Assembly (NCBI RefSeq): GCF_000182645.1
Contig: NZ_ACQA01000002.1
Coordinates: forward strand, 1,669,001-1,733,000
Length of the DNA stretch: 64,000 bases
Origin: Brucella intermedia LMG 3301
Lineage (GTDB): Bacteria; Pseudomonadota; Alphaproteobacteria; Rhizobiales; Rhizobiaceae
Direction of reading: 5' to 3'
Positions 16,801 through 24,836 of the stretch are shown here, piece by piece. The notes beneath the pieces are model-generated. The model searched no databases, was not told the DNA's origin, and saw only the letters and a program-made list of their open reading frames with translations. Numbering within the stretch: position 1 is the stretch's first letter; each line of letters starts with the position of its first letter. A program made the translations under genes and the position numbers.

Positions 16801-18577
16801 AGGTGTGGTGCGCCTTGAAGGATCGAAAGCCATCTATACCCCGAACGCTGGGGTATTCGGTGCGGATAACTTCACCTTCATTGCTTCGAACGCAGGAAGA
16901 GATTCTTCGCCAGCGATGATCCGCGTGACAATCAGCAAACCTGATGCCCCAAAAGCAACCGGTGCACAGTTATCGGTAGCCTCTGGAGGGACTGTATCTG
17001 TCGATCTTGGTAACTACGTAACTGGTCACTTCGAGACCATTGAGATTGCAAAGGCTCCTGCCAAGGGATCGGCGACGATCAATGGATCGCAGCTCACATA
17101 CGTCGCGCCTCAAGACGCATATGGTTTTGACGCGTTGTCTTATCGTGCCATGGGCCCCGGCGGCGAAAGCGTCGCCACGGTCGCTGTCGAGATCGCTTCC
17201 CCTCCAGTACCGGAAGCCGTCGATCACACCGTCATGCTTGAACACGGAAAGACAGGAACCGTTGACGTCTCGGAAGGAGCCAAAGGCGGTCCATTTACAT
17301 CAGCTGCTATCGTCACAGGTCCTGATCGCGGTAGCGCAACAGCTTCGGATACCATCGTTACGTTCATTCCGGAGGCGGGATTCAGTGGTCCGGCAACAGT
17401 AAAATTCAGCCTGTCGAACGCTTTCGGCACGTCGGAAATCAGAACGATCACCTTCCTGGTGGCCGAACGACCCGACATAGCCAGGGATCAGGAAGTGATC
17501 GGTGTTCTGTCAGCGCAGGTTCAATCGACGCGACGAATGGCCCGCGATCAGATTAGCAATTTCGCGAGCCGTATGGAAAAGCTGCACAGCGAAGGCGAGG
17601 GGGCGAGACTAAACGATCTTGGTGGCATCCGACTGGGTTTTGCATCAGAGAAAAACGACAAACAGGAGGAAGCCGACCCGTTCTATCAAGTCGACAAACA
17701 TAAATCTGGAATGTCGCCCAATAATTTCGTAGAAAAACGCATCCCTATCGCTACCGGTAATAAGACCGCTTTCTGGTCCGGTGGATATGTGAATTTCGGG
17801 GACTTCAATTCCGACGATACCGCTATCTCCTCGACAACTGCAGGCGTTTCGGGCGGGGTTGATTATCGTTTTTCGAAATCCTTCGTTGCAGGCATTGGCA
17901 TCGGTTACGGACGTGACAAATCCGATGTCGGTGCCCAAGGTTCTGAAAGCGAAGCAAAGGCCATTTCTGCAGCGATATATGGCTCGTATCATCCTGCAAA
18001 TGGCACCTTCTTTGACGGCCTTGTTGGATACTCGTGGCTGGATTTCTCCAGTAGAAGATTTGTGACACCTATGGGCGACTATGCCCTCGGTGACCGCAAG
18101 GGTAGCCAGCTGTTCGGTTCGATCACGGCTGGGTATGAATACCGACAGCACAAGTTCCTCGTTTCACCATATGTCAGACTGGAATGTGCACATGCAAAAC
18201 TCGAAGCGTTTGCCGAGCGGGGCGGGCCATATTCCGTCAGTTACGGCGAGCAAACCGTTTCCAGCTTTGCAGGTGTGATCGGTGGTCGTATTGAGTACGA
18301 AATCGATTCAGACTTCGGAAGGATGAAACCCTCAGCCAGGATCGAGTACACTCGGGATTTCGACGGAAGGTCCCATATCAACGCCGGATATTCTGACATC
18401 GGAAGACTTCCCAGCATCATCGAGATCGACGGCTCGGACAGTGATCGGCTGACATTGGGTCTAGGTCTCGATACAAGCTTTGAGAATGGCTGGTCTCTTG
18501 GTGTGGACTATCGCCACATTACCAGCAGTTCAGAACACAATCACGCTATCGGCGTGAGGTTGAAATCAGCTTTCTGA
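13886..18577 (+). CDS. Giant autotransporter with putative Ig-fold repeats
   Basis: The 1563-residue surface protein starts with a signal peptide (basic MFVVKIKRS, then a hydrophobic stretch to about residue 33). The passenger mixes two repeat types. At least five He_PIG-like units start near residues 220, 583, 668, 756 and 840, each with an APY or equivalent strand and a LP-GL turn. About six cadherin/VCBS-like units carry a Y-P...G-D-F-F pattern (around 325-575 and 935-1190). Residues about 1295-1563 form the C-terminal autotransporter beta-barrel, ending in the required terminal Phe (KSAF). Barrels of this type insert in the outer membrane and expose the passenger, usually for adhesion. 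The GGGGAA site 6 bases before ATG is good. The divergent TetR probably controls it. Confidence 0.9.
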   Translation: MFVVKIKRSCLAALCLAVATLLMAVSISHANAALIKTTTLAVPSKRVVDPGEIFEITITVTAEDQSRPNGEYRVIRGGLVGPWKPIQNGYEKINWTAHDSPIPVLFEVQFREDVTYAPSVSYFNLVIGEPIAPTVINGTFSAKFATTLPIAPDWMVRGIWDDIKIKTHPKFGTVRFERNALFYNSGFEHAGVSDQFTFTALNNGAESLEATVTVNVEPSPLTITPARLPDGKVGQPYNARLSVSGGSGSYFFFERVGGTFPKGVLRFDDGSFNGVPEESGTFSLVTNVRDLATDAVGAQRLSFTVQPADDDFVVRDGKMTVGFRSYLERHLTAFVDGDVSDFQIIEQPVNGNLTLLTGGIFSYSPNYDFHGTDSFRFKAISSSGQSGEGTISITVTPPAPPVLKSSTFDLAFNESLSVDLNTLASNYLGQLDFRMIIGPSLGSISINPFGKLTYTPRSDVSGQDRVYITASHFGIQSAPALLTFNVAKPPSPALEGAKYRAIYNLPITIQLRDHLIGVSDPSTIRFALKSTPGKGVLSMNTSSGAVSYMAHESGLDSFQAIAIDQWGRESAPASFEFEIAPPNIAVTATAIPALYVGDDVSHGFAASGGRAPYTFRLLGSVPAGLALQGDTLVGKPAAEGNFDFEVIAVDANGYEGRGSFSARVARKPINFSSTTLTSGKYGQPYDGQIPPATGGIGTISYDFRGDLPRGIALDLTTLKLIGVPNVSGSFTLALTAEDEVGTTATANFTLVIDNSAMELTPAQLSSLVPGVRFQQRFVATGGVAPYRYTASGKLPSGLSLNGDRLEGVPTASGRYIFTITALDANDETVFVGYDVQVGQPDIVFPPTKLPKAKAGVYYEAAISPATGGNAPYSYSLIGHLPDGLLFDPHNLRITGEPVTAGTFVFKIAVRDNTTDAEAVEQAFELVVDESDAPQAGNGNVLVDYDGGPTDFDLATLVSGRFDAIRIDRHPVKGVVRLEGSKAIYTPNAGVFGADNFTFIASNAGRDSSPAMIRVTISKPDAPKATGAQLSVASGGTVSVDLGNYVTGHFETIEIAKAPAKGSATINGSQLTYVAPQDAYGFDALSYRAMGPGGESVATVAVEIASPPVPEAVDHTVMLEHGKTGTVDVSEGAKGGPFTSAAIVTGPDRGSATASDTIVTFIPEAGFSGPATVKFSLSNAFGTSEIRTITFLVAERPDIARDQEVIGVLSAQVQSTRRMARDQISNFASRMEKLHSEGEGARLNDLGGIRLGFASEKNDKQEEADPFYQVDKHKSGMSPNNFVEKRIPIATGNKTAFWSGGYVNFGDFNSDDTAISSTTAGVSGGVDYRFSKSFVAGIGIGYGRDKSDVGAQGSESEAKAISAAIYGSYHPANGTFFDGLVGYSWLDFSSRRFVTPMGDYALGDRKGSQLFGSITAGYEYRQHKFLVSPYVRLECAHAKLEAFAERGGPYSVSYGEQTVSSFAGVIGGRIEYEIDSDFGRMKPSARIEYTRDFDGRSHINAGYSDIGRLPSIIEIDGSDSDRLTLGLGLDTSFENGWSLGVDYRHITSSSEHNHAIGVRLKSAF

Positions 18578-18991
18578 CTCTAGACAGAAAACCACAAGTC
18601 GATTCCAGATCATTTGCGGCTGCAGTCTCAATTGCCGGGAAGGCGCAAGTTTAAGCTCGAATGACGCACTGTTAACACTCGAGGTATTGAATGAACTAGT
18701 AACGGATGGCGTTCGCCGTAACCACGCAACAAGCTCCTGGCGGAATCCCGTGTCCAAGCGAAGCTTCTGCGTGACAGCAATTGTGCAATGACGGAACGGA
18801 AATGGAATTGATCAATAAGACTACCTTCCATCTTATCACAATTATCGTGGAACGCTTTTTGCGCTAAATGGGCTGAAGGCAATCGTAACGCCCTTAAAGC
18901 TTCTGGGAAGGTCTACCGGAATTTCATGATCTATAAAGGCTTTACAACAATCTACCCTCTCGGATGTTGTCCTTGATCTCTTTGTGGGCTC

Positions 18992-19285
18992 TTACCCGCT
19001 TAGTGACGGCTTCGTCGCTTGCGGGGCCGACGTTTGGTCTTTGCCCTCGGGGGTGAGGAGATCGAAATACCAATAATCGCGATCTTTGTCTGCTACGAAT
19101 TGTGCATCCATTGTCCGCTGCGCCAACTCCGCGAACATCGTTCTATAACTGATGTCGGTCTTGGCCTTTTTGAATGAGTTGGTCGTACCGGCGGCGAGTT
19201 GAACTATGTCGTTATATCTTCCTGCCAAAAACCTTATAGCCAATCTTACCGTTAGCAGCGTTAAAAGTTTTTGCCAAAACCTCAT
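18992..19285 (-). CDS. Hypothetical small protein, doubtful
   Basis: A 97-residue frame. The N-terminus is hydrophobic and basic (FWQKLLTLLTVRLAIRFLAG), like a membrane anchor. The rest is polar, with a KDRDYWYFDLLTPEG segment that looks protein-like rather than random. The ribosome site before the ATG is weak and there is no operon neighbour. I recognise no family. It could be a real inner-membrane small protein or a chance frame. Confidence 0.38.
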   Translation of the reverse strand: MRFWQKLLTLLTVRLAIRFLAGRYNDIVQLAAGTTNSFKKAKTDISYRTMFAELAQRTMDAQFVADKDRDYWYFDLLTPEGKDQTSAPQATKPSLSG

Positions 19286-19480
19286 AACGAATCGACCGCG
19301 AATAAACGCCCAGGAAACGGGCGCAAGATATGGTGCTTGCCTGTATCAGAGCTGTCGCAGGTAAAACAGGCGGGGGCTGGCGGCGTTAGATCCTGACGGC
19401 AGCTATTCCAATTCACAGCAAACAAGCCGAATGGCCGCTTCGGGCCTTATTCCGGACCTCGGAATTGAAAAAGCATGGGC

Positions 19481-19497
19481 TCTTGACTGGCAATCAG
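19481..19497 (+). repeat. Dispersed repeat TCTTGACTGGCAATCAG, copy 1
   Basis: This 17-base string recurs exactly at 45523-45539, and its 13-base core TGACTGGCAATCA at 54341-54353, always in non-coding gaps on the same strand. The flanks differ, so it is not simply a large duplication. Confidence 0.6.
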
Positions 19498-19783
19498 GAG
19501 GTTGTGCCGACAGCGAATTATGCCCAATTCAGCACATTCTTTGTCCGGACCGGGCTTGCTCCTTCTGACCTGCCCCGTTCCGGTCGCGAATCTGCAGGCT
19601 TCTATCCAGTAATTTATAAATTTTAAGTATGCTTTCTTGTACTGGAAATGTGCCTTGAGGGCCGCAAAACTCGCCGCCCTCAAGTTAACAATTGAAGTTC
19701 TCCGTTGAATTCACAGCGGCGGCAGGAACGTTGGGATGCTGGGTCGCGCTAGATGTGATCTGAGGAGCGAGATGATTTCGGAA

Positions 19784-20695
19784 TTAGTAATCCCAAAGAG
19801 CTGGCACCCAACGATAACGTTCATCTGAACCAGCTACGCGGCCCACCGAGGGAAAGGGCATATGGGTGGAAATCAGCCAGGAACCTGTTTCAGCCAATTC
19901 CTTCATAAGTCTAAGACGCACGCGGGTTGCCTCTTCTGGATCGTGCTCAAAGCCATTGTGCCATTCAGGGTGATCGAAAGAGACTGGGAATATCGCATCC
20001 CCACCGAACATTAGATGATCGGAACCTGACGATACGCGAACTACGCTATGACCAGGCGTGTGGCCGCCGGTGCGCTCAGTCGTAACCCCAGGCGCTATAC
20101 GACTAGTCTCTTCAAAGGTTTGCAGATGGTCGGAATAGGCCTCCAAAAAATTTTTCGAAGCTTTCCGGGCGAGATCTGCAAGTGCTGGTGGCATAGCTGT
20201 CCGCGAGAAGTCTGGATCCTGCCAGAACAGTGCCTCCGCTTTTGACAGGTGAACGCGCATTTTTGGATTCAGCTTTTCCTTTACCCCAGGGATCAGGAGG
20301 CCGCCCACATGATCAAAATGCATGTGGGTGAGGACAACATCGGTTACAGAGGATAGGTCGATTCCGGCGGCCTCCAGTCGCGACACAAACTGACCGGCGC
20401 GAGAAAAATCCGGATATTCTTCACCTAGCCCGCTGTCGATCAAAATTGTCTGGCTGCCGCTTTTCACGACTACGGCGTTCAGTGCCCAGTCGAATGCGTC
20501 GTGGGACAGAAAACGCTCATCCAGCCAGGCATTGAATGTTGGTCTATCCGCGTTTGTGGCCATGGACTCGGCAGGGGGTGTTACCACACCATCGCTGATA
20601 ATCATGACGTCAATATCGCCAATTTCGATAGCATAGCGAGAAGGCACCCGCTCATCGCGTGCGCTGGTAGCCTTTTGGTGAAATGTGAAATTCAT
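19784..20695 (-). CDS. Metallo-beta-lactamase-fold hydrolase (paralogue 1)
   Basis: The 303-residue MBL-fold enzyme has the metal site THMHFDHVGG (HxHxDH), a later His in RTGGHTPGHS, the bridging Asp in MFGGDAIF and the final His in ISTHMPFP. That completes a two-metal site. Such enzymes hydrolyse lactones, esters or thioesters; lactonase-like members often carry this pattern, but the substrate cannot be set from sequence. ATG 20695 has CGGAGAC upstream. There is no signal peptide, so it is cytoplasmic. A close relative of the same length and ending (WDY) lies at 30563-31474 on the other strand. It stands alone, with long gaps on both sides. Confidence 0.85.
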   Translation of the reverse strand: MNFTFHQKATSARDERVPSRYAIEIGDIDVMIISDGVVTPPAESMATNADRPTFNAWLDERFLSHDAFDWALNAVVVKSGSQTILIDSGLGEEYPDFSRAGQFVSRLEAAGIDLSSVTDVVLTHMHFDHVGGLLIPGVKEKLNPKMRVHLSKAEALFWQDPDFSRTAMPPALADLARKASKNFLEAYSDHLQTFEETSRIAPGVTTERTGGHTPGHSVVRVSSGSDHLMFGGDAIFPVSFDHPEWHNGFEHDPEEATRVRLRLMKELAETGSWLISTHMPFPSVGRVAGSDERYRWVPALWDY

Positions 20696-21317
20696 AACGG
20701 TCTCCGTTGCTTTGATTTTTCGCGGAGGACTGGTTCGACACGCCGCGCTGAGTGGCTTTTGTTAAGCCGCAAGAACGAAGCTAGTTCAGCGTGAACATCA
20801 AAATCAGCTACACAGGGGTATGAAGAATGTAGCCACACGAATAGGATCGACGACGATCACGGCTCTTCTTATTGCGCTGCCACCTTCGCCTTTTCAGTAA
20901 ACGAAAGCATATTTTGGGCTGGGCTAACTTGGCGTAACCGTGTGGTGGTCGCGTCTTAAAATATAGAGCGCCGAACGGACATAACGCGGCCCCCGATCCA
21001 TATCACCTGTACCTTGGAACTAATGCACCGCATCCTAAGTCTAATTGGCTGCCGCTTCGATGTAATTCATAGTTATTGCCAGCAGATGAATGTGGATTTC
21101 CTCTGGGACCGATTGAATGTTGGTATAGAAGTGTAAAAGTGCAGATAAACATCATAGTATTTGTTGGGATCAATGAGGATATTGGCTTATAAATCCGTTT
21201 TAAAGCCAAGACTATGCCTCTGCCTTTGCATCCATTTTTCTGCTTTCGGAAGCATACTATCTTTCATACCGATCAACGGTGGATTTAATCATTAACATTT
21301 AGACGCGGGAGAGATGT
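20696..21317. other. 620-base gap without a supported gene
   Basis: This gap separates two divergently oriented genes and should hold their promoters. I see no convincing open frame, RNA gene or strong hairpin. It is AT-rich towards 21100-21310, just before the reductase gene. Confidence 0.55.
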
Positions 21318-22076
21318 ATGAAGATCTTCGTCATTGGAGGCACCGGTTTGATTGGTTCCAAAACCGTCGAACGGCTCGAAGCAAAGGGCCATGAAGCAGT
21401 GGCAGCATCACCGAATTCCGGCGTCAATGCAGTCACGGGAGAGGGGCTCGACACGGCCCTCTTGGGTGCAGAGGTGGTCGTTGATCTGGCAAATTCCCCA
21501 TCCTTCGAAGAGAAAGCAGCTATGGATTTCTTCGAAGCAGTTGGTCGCAATCTATTCGCTGCCGAGAAACGGTTTCACGTCCGTCATCACGTAGCATTGT
21601 CGGTAGTGGGAACTGAACGCATGCAGACGATGGGGTACTTTCGGGCCAAGTCGCGCCAGGAAGAGTATATTCGCGCATCGGGTATCCCCTATACGATCGT
21701 GCGGGCTACACAGTTCTTCGAATTTGTCGATGCAATTGCAGAGTCAGCGGCAACAGGAAACATGGTCAAGCTGCCAACCGGCGCTTTCCAACCGATTGCG
21801 GCCGACGATGTAGCTGATGTGATGGCCGATGCGGCCCTTTCGGTACCATCGAATGGCATCGTTCAAATCGCAGGCCCTGATCGCGGTCCGATGTACAAAT
21901 TCGTAGAGCGCTATTTCAGCGCTACAGGCGATAAAAGAACGGTCATTGCCGATCCAAACGCCCGCTATTTCGACGTTGCAATCGATGATCATACGCTGGT
22001 TCCAGATGGCAGCGCCCGCTTGGGCAACATCCGTTTTGATGAGTGGATCAAAACAAATGCGCCCCGGAAGCGATAA
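21318..22076 (+). CDS. NmrA/atypical SDR-family NAD(P)-binding protein
   Basis: The 252-residue protein opens with a Rossmann motif MKIFVIGGTGLIGSKTVERL (GGTGLIG, an NmrA-type GGxGxxG). It continues with SVVGTERM and YFRAKSRQEE, the Y-x-x-K-like spot of atypical SDRs, and a TIVRATQFFEF strand. Related proteins are NAD(P)H-dependent quinone or sugar reductases or redox sensors. The GGGAGAG before ATG 21318 is a good ribosome site. The cupin gene follows after 58 bases, so the two are probably one operon. There is no signal peptide, so it is cytoplasmic. The substrate is unknown. Confidence 0.85.
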   Translation: MKIFVIGGTGLIGSKTVERLEAKGHEAVAASPNSGVNAVTGEGLDTALLGAEVVVDLANSPSFEEKAAMDFFEAVGRNLFAAEKRFHVRHHVALSVVGTERMQTMGYFRAKSRQEEYIRASGIPYTIVRATQFFEFVDAIAESAATGNMVKLPTGAFQPIAADDVADVMADAALSVPSNGIVQIAGPDRGPMYKFVERYFSATGDKRTVIADPNARYFDVAIDDHTLVPDGSARLGNIRFDEWIKTNAPRKR

Positions 22077-22134
22077 AGGTTCCGGATTTCCACTGCATAT
22101 TATGAACAACAAGTACCTGATCGGGAGATTGATT

Positions 22135-22545
22135 ATGGTCAAGATTTTTCCATACGCGGCGGCGTTCTTATTCGCTTCGGCGGTCGCGGTATTCGCACAT
22201 GATAGCAAGGATGATAAGGTAACAGTCGTCTACGACCAGCCTCTTCCAAACGTTCCGGGTAAAAGTATCAAAGGCATACTCGTGGAATACGCGCCAGGGG
22301 GTAGTTCGCCCGCTCATACCCATGCAAAGTCGGCGTTTATTTACGCGACCGTATTGGAGGGAGCGATCACCAGCCAGGTTAATGGCGGCCCTGTAGTGGT
22401 GTACCATGCAGGAGATAATTTTTCAGAATTTCCGGGCGATCATCACGCGGTAAGCGAAAATGCAAGCAAGACGGAGCCCGCCCGGCTCCTTGCAGTCTTC
22501 GTCGTAGATACAAACGAGACCGAGCTGACTACCTATGAGGAGTGA
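22135..22545 (+). CDS. Exported cupin-domain protein
   Basis: The 136-residue protein starts with a signal peptide (MVKIFPYAAAFLFASAVAVFAH). A single cupin barrel follows: PAHTHAKSAFIYATVLEG provides the first metal-binding motif (G-x-H-x-H-like with a Glu) and GDNFSEFPGDHHAVSEN the second. ATG 22135 is preceded by GGGAG; an in-frame ATG at 22102 would give a less typical leader. Such small periplasmic cupins often accompany oxidoreductases in stress operons, and here one follows the NmrA-like gene. The ligand is unknown. Confidence 0.85.
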   Translation: MVKIFPYAAAFLFASAVAVFAHDSKDDKVTVVYDQPLPNVPGKSIKGILVEYAPGGSSPAHTHAKSAFIYATVLEGAITSQVNGGPVVVYHAGDNFSEFPGDHHAVSENASKTEPARLLAVFVVDTNETELTTYEE

Positions 22546-22615
22546 TCGCTTATAGCAGCATCACACGTCAATCGGGCGGGGTGCCCGCCTGTTTGTGGAC
22601 GTCAGGCCGATTAAT

Positions 22616-22648
22616 GAACCGCGCAGTTTCAGGGAGTGCGGTTCTTTT
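22616..22648 (+). terminator. Rho-independent terminator after the reductase-cupin operon
   Basis: GAACCGC (22616-22622) pairs with GCGGTTC (22638-22644), followed by a T run. A second GC-rich hairpin (GGCGGG/CCCGCC near 22573-22590) precedes it. The position between the cupin stop and the CBS gene fits an end of transcription. Confidence 0.65.
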
Positions 22649-22690
22649 AGGCCTGTCTCCAGAATATCGTAATTAAGGAAAGAGGCCGTC

Positions 22691-23122
22691 GTGAGAATTG
22701 AGCAAATTTCTCCTATTACGTTAGCGCGGCTCAGCGTGGTTGACATCGACGCGACGTTGGAAAGTGCGGCCATTGCGTTGTCTCACCCCGGCATCGGATT
22801 GCTCATCGTGAGCAACAACGCAGGTACTGCAACAGGGGTTTTAACTAAAACAGACCTTATACGGCATATCTCTGATCGCAACCGTCCCGCGACCGTCGGA
22901 ACATTGATGAGCCGCAACATAATTGCGTGCGATCCTGCTGATGACTTGCAAGCCGCTTGGCAGGTCATGGTCAATAACCGGCTGCAGAACATGCCGGTTA
23001 TCGGGGCCGAGGCGAAACCATTGGGGGTTCTTGATATTCGTGACGCGCTCAAGGTTCTCTTCGAGCAGGAGCGGATCCAGGAACATATGCTTACCGACTA
23101 CATAGCCGGAATTGGCTACTGA
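22691..23122 (+). CDS. Tandem CBS-domain protein
   Basis: The 143-residue protein is made of two CBS modules: the first about residues 10-65 (ALSHPGIGLLIVSNNAGTATGVLTKTDLI in pieces), the second about 73-130 (MSRNIIACDPADDL and RLQNMPVIGAEAKPLGVLDIRDAL). CBS pairs bind adenosyl nucleotides and regulate partners. It starts with GTG 22691, with AAAGAGG upstream. It lies 74 bases before the MscS-like channel on the same strand, so it may tune that channel or belong to the same stress operon. That link is inferred. Confidence 0.87.
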   Translation: MRIEQISPITLARLSVVDIDATLESAAIALSHPGIGLLIVSNNAGTATGVLTKTDLIRHISDRNRPATVGTLMSRNIIACDPADDLQAAWQVMVNNRLQNMPVIGAEAKPLGVLDIRDALKVLFEQERIQEHMLTDYIAGIGY

Positions 23123-23196
23123 GGTGACGCTCGAGCTTTTTCCCGGGGGCGTGGTTCGCTTGTCGAACAAAGCCGAATTTACAGGATAATACGTCG

Positions 23197-24684
23197 ATGC
23201 GCCTAAGTTGGGGTGAATTCGTAACTGCTCCGCTGTTATGGCTGGCAGTTATCGGCATTGTTGGAATGATTGTCTGGAAGCTCATCGGACCGAGGCGCTC
23301 AAATCTGCGTTTGGTTGTGCAAATCGCGTTCTTTGCTGCGATGACGTCTGTCATCATAATTGGAGATGTTCCGCTGAGCCGAGCAGAAGATGTGGGCTTT
23401 AATAGTGCCAGTACAATACTGATAGCATTCGCTCAAATTCTTTGGTGGCTTCATCTATCTTGGGCTGTGATTGGATTTGTTCGTATTTTTCTTGTCCTTG
23501 AGGGGAGGCCACGTGAGGCTCGACTCCTTCAGGACATCGTTGTCGGAGCCGTCTATACATTTGCTAGTCTGTCTTCGCTTGCATTCGTATTTGGAGTTCC
23601 GGTGGGAACTTTGATCGCCACGTCTGGTGTGATAGCGATAGCATTCGGGCTTGCACTGCAAAACACGCTTGGCGATGTATTTTCAGGTATCGCACTGACG
23701 CTGGGACGTGCATTTACACTCGGTGACTGGATACGTCTTAGCGACGGAGTTGAGGGGCGCGTTATTGCCAGTACCTGGCGCTCGACACAAATACTTACGG
23801 TCTCCCATAACGTTGTTGTCTTGCCAAACAGTGCTCTGGCAAAACTGGGGCTAACAAATCTCAGTCGACCCAGTGAAGCACATCTTCTTCAGTTGAATTT
23901 AAGGATCAAGCCCACACGGCTTCCCTCTACTATTGAGGATGTCCTGAATACGGCGCTTTGTGGATGCAATTTCATCATCAAAGACCCTCAGCCGGCTGTT
24001 GCTCTTAGAGGAGTTGATGCTACAGCAGTCGATGTCGATCTCTTCTTCAGGGTCAAAGATCCTTCGAACATTATCAAGGCACGTAACGAGGTAATTGATC
24101 TAATCATGCGTCATTGCAAAGCTGCTGGGTTGGTATTTGCGCCAGCGTCATCGGTGATCGTAGCCAATGAAGCCTCATCGAGTGTCGAGAACGAGGAATC
24201 GATCGATGCCCGACTGCATATAACGGTTAAGCAGAGTCCGATCCTCGCAGAACTCCCAGAAGAAGATAAGGAAAGATTGGTTAGGGCCGGGGCAATCAAA
24301 CATTATCGTGAGGGCGATAAGATCGTCCAGCAGGGGCAAGAACTTTCATCTGTCATAATAATCTGCGCGGGCGTCGTTAAGGCACTGCGAAACGATGAAG
24401 ACCTGTGGAGATTATCGCCGGGCGATTTCTTTGGAAGATTAGAATTGCAAGAAAATGATGGGATCGATTTCAGTATACGCGCTCTGACGTCTGTAACAGT
24501 TTTCGAGGTCGATCGGGCTCATATCGAAAGGATATTCGCATCAAAACCTTCTGTCGCGCGGGAGATCGCGTCTAAACTATCGCGGCAGACAAGTTCAAAC
24601 AGGCAATCCTCCTTGGCGGAGAAGAATAACGATGATAATCCACACTCAGTATTGAAGGCAATTCGCACGATCTTCACCCATTGA
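23197..24684 (+). CDS. MscS-family channel with C-terminal cyclic-nucleotide-binding domain
   Basis: The 495-residue inner-membrane protein has about four or five hydrophobic helices in residues 1-150. Its pore-lining helix (GVIAIAFGLALQNTLGDVFSG) and beta domain (GDWIRLSDGVEGRV, VVLPNSAL) are MscS-type. A cNMP-binding beta-roll occupies about residues 345-470 (KHYREGDKIVQQGQEL, LSPGDFFGRLEL). Channels of this class open on membrane tension; the added domain suggests nucleotide control, as in the bCNG subfamily. It follows a CBS-domain gene closely, a second possible nucleotide sensor. All the expected segments look intact. Confidence 0.88.
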   Translation: MRLSWGEFVTAPLLWLAVIGIVGMIVWKLIGPRRSNLRLVVQIAFFAAMTSVIIIGDVPLSRAEDVGFNSASTILIAFAQILWWLHLSWAVIGFVRIFLVLEGRPREARLLQDIVVGAVYTFASLSSLAFVFGVPVGTLIATSGVIAIAFGLALQNTLGDVFSGIALTLGRAFTLGDWIRLSDGVEGRVIASTWRSTQILTVSHNVVVLPNSALAKLGLTNLSRPSEAHLLQLNLRIKPTRLPSTIEDVLNTALCGCNFIIKDPQPAVALRGVDATAVDVDLFFRVKDPSNIIKARNEVIDLIMRHCKAAGLVFAPASSVIVANEASSSVENEESIDARLHITVKQSPILAELPEEDKERLVRAGAIKHYREGDKIVQQGQELSSVIIICAGVVKALRNDEDLWRLSPGDFFGRLELQENDGIDFSIRALTSVTVFEVDRAHIERIFASKPSVAREIASKLSRQTSSNRQSSLAEKNNDDNPHSVLKAIRTIFTH

Positions 24685-24836
24685 ATACGTGTTCTGTAAC
24701 CTATTCCCAGGGACAGTGTGCCTGTCGGGAACTTCCAGATATAGTGGCTGAGATAAAGCGAAAACCGAGAAACCAGTGGATCTCTGTGTAGCCGCCATAT
24801 ATTCGCTAATTCTTCATCCAACGTTCAGAGGACGCG

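Larger units (their letters stand above)
18578..19783. other. 1.2-kb stretch with little coding content
   Basis: Between the autotransporter and the first hydrolase only one weak open frame (18992-19285, minus) is plausible. The rest carries no recognised gene, RNA or clear terminator. It includes one copy of a 17-base repeat shared with another gap (19481-19497). Several short frames here lack ribosome sites and are left out. Confidence 0.6.

Noticed and set aside
17645..18151. Minus-strand 168-residue frame over the autotransporter barrel
   Set aside because: The beta-barrel reading on the plus strand is clear, with the correct terminal Phe.
13886..18577. CRISPR-like or tandem DNA repeats inside the autotransporter
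   Set aside because: Repeats are visible at protein level only; the DNA units are diverged and not evenly spaced.
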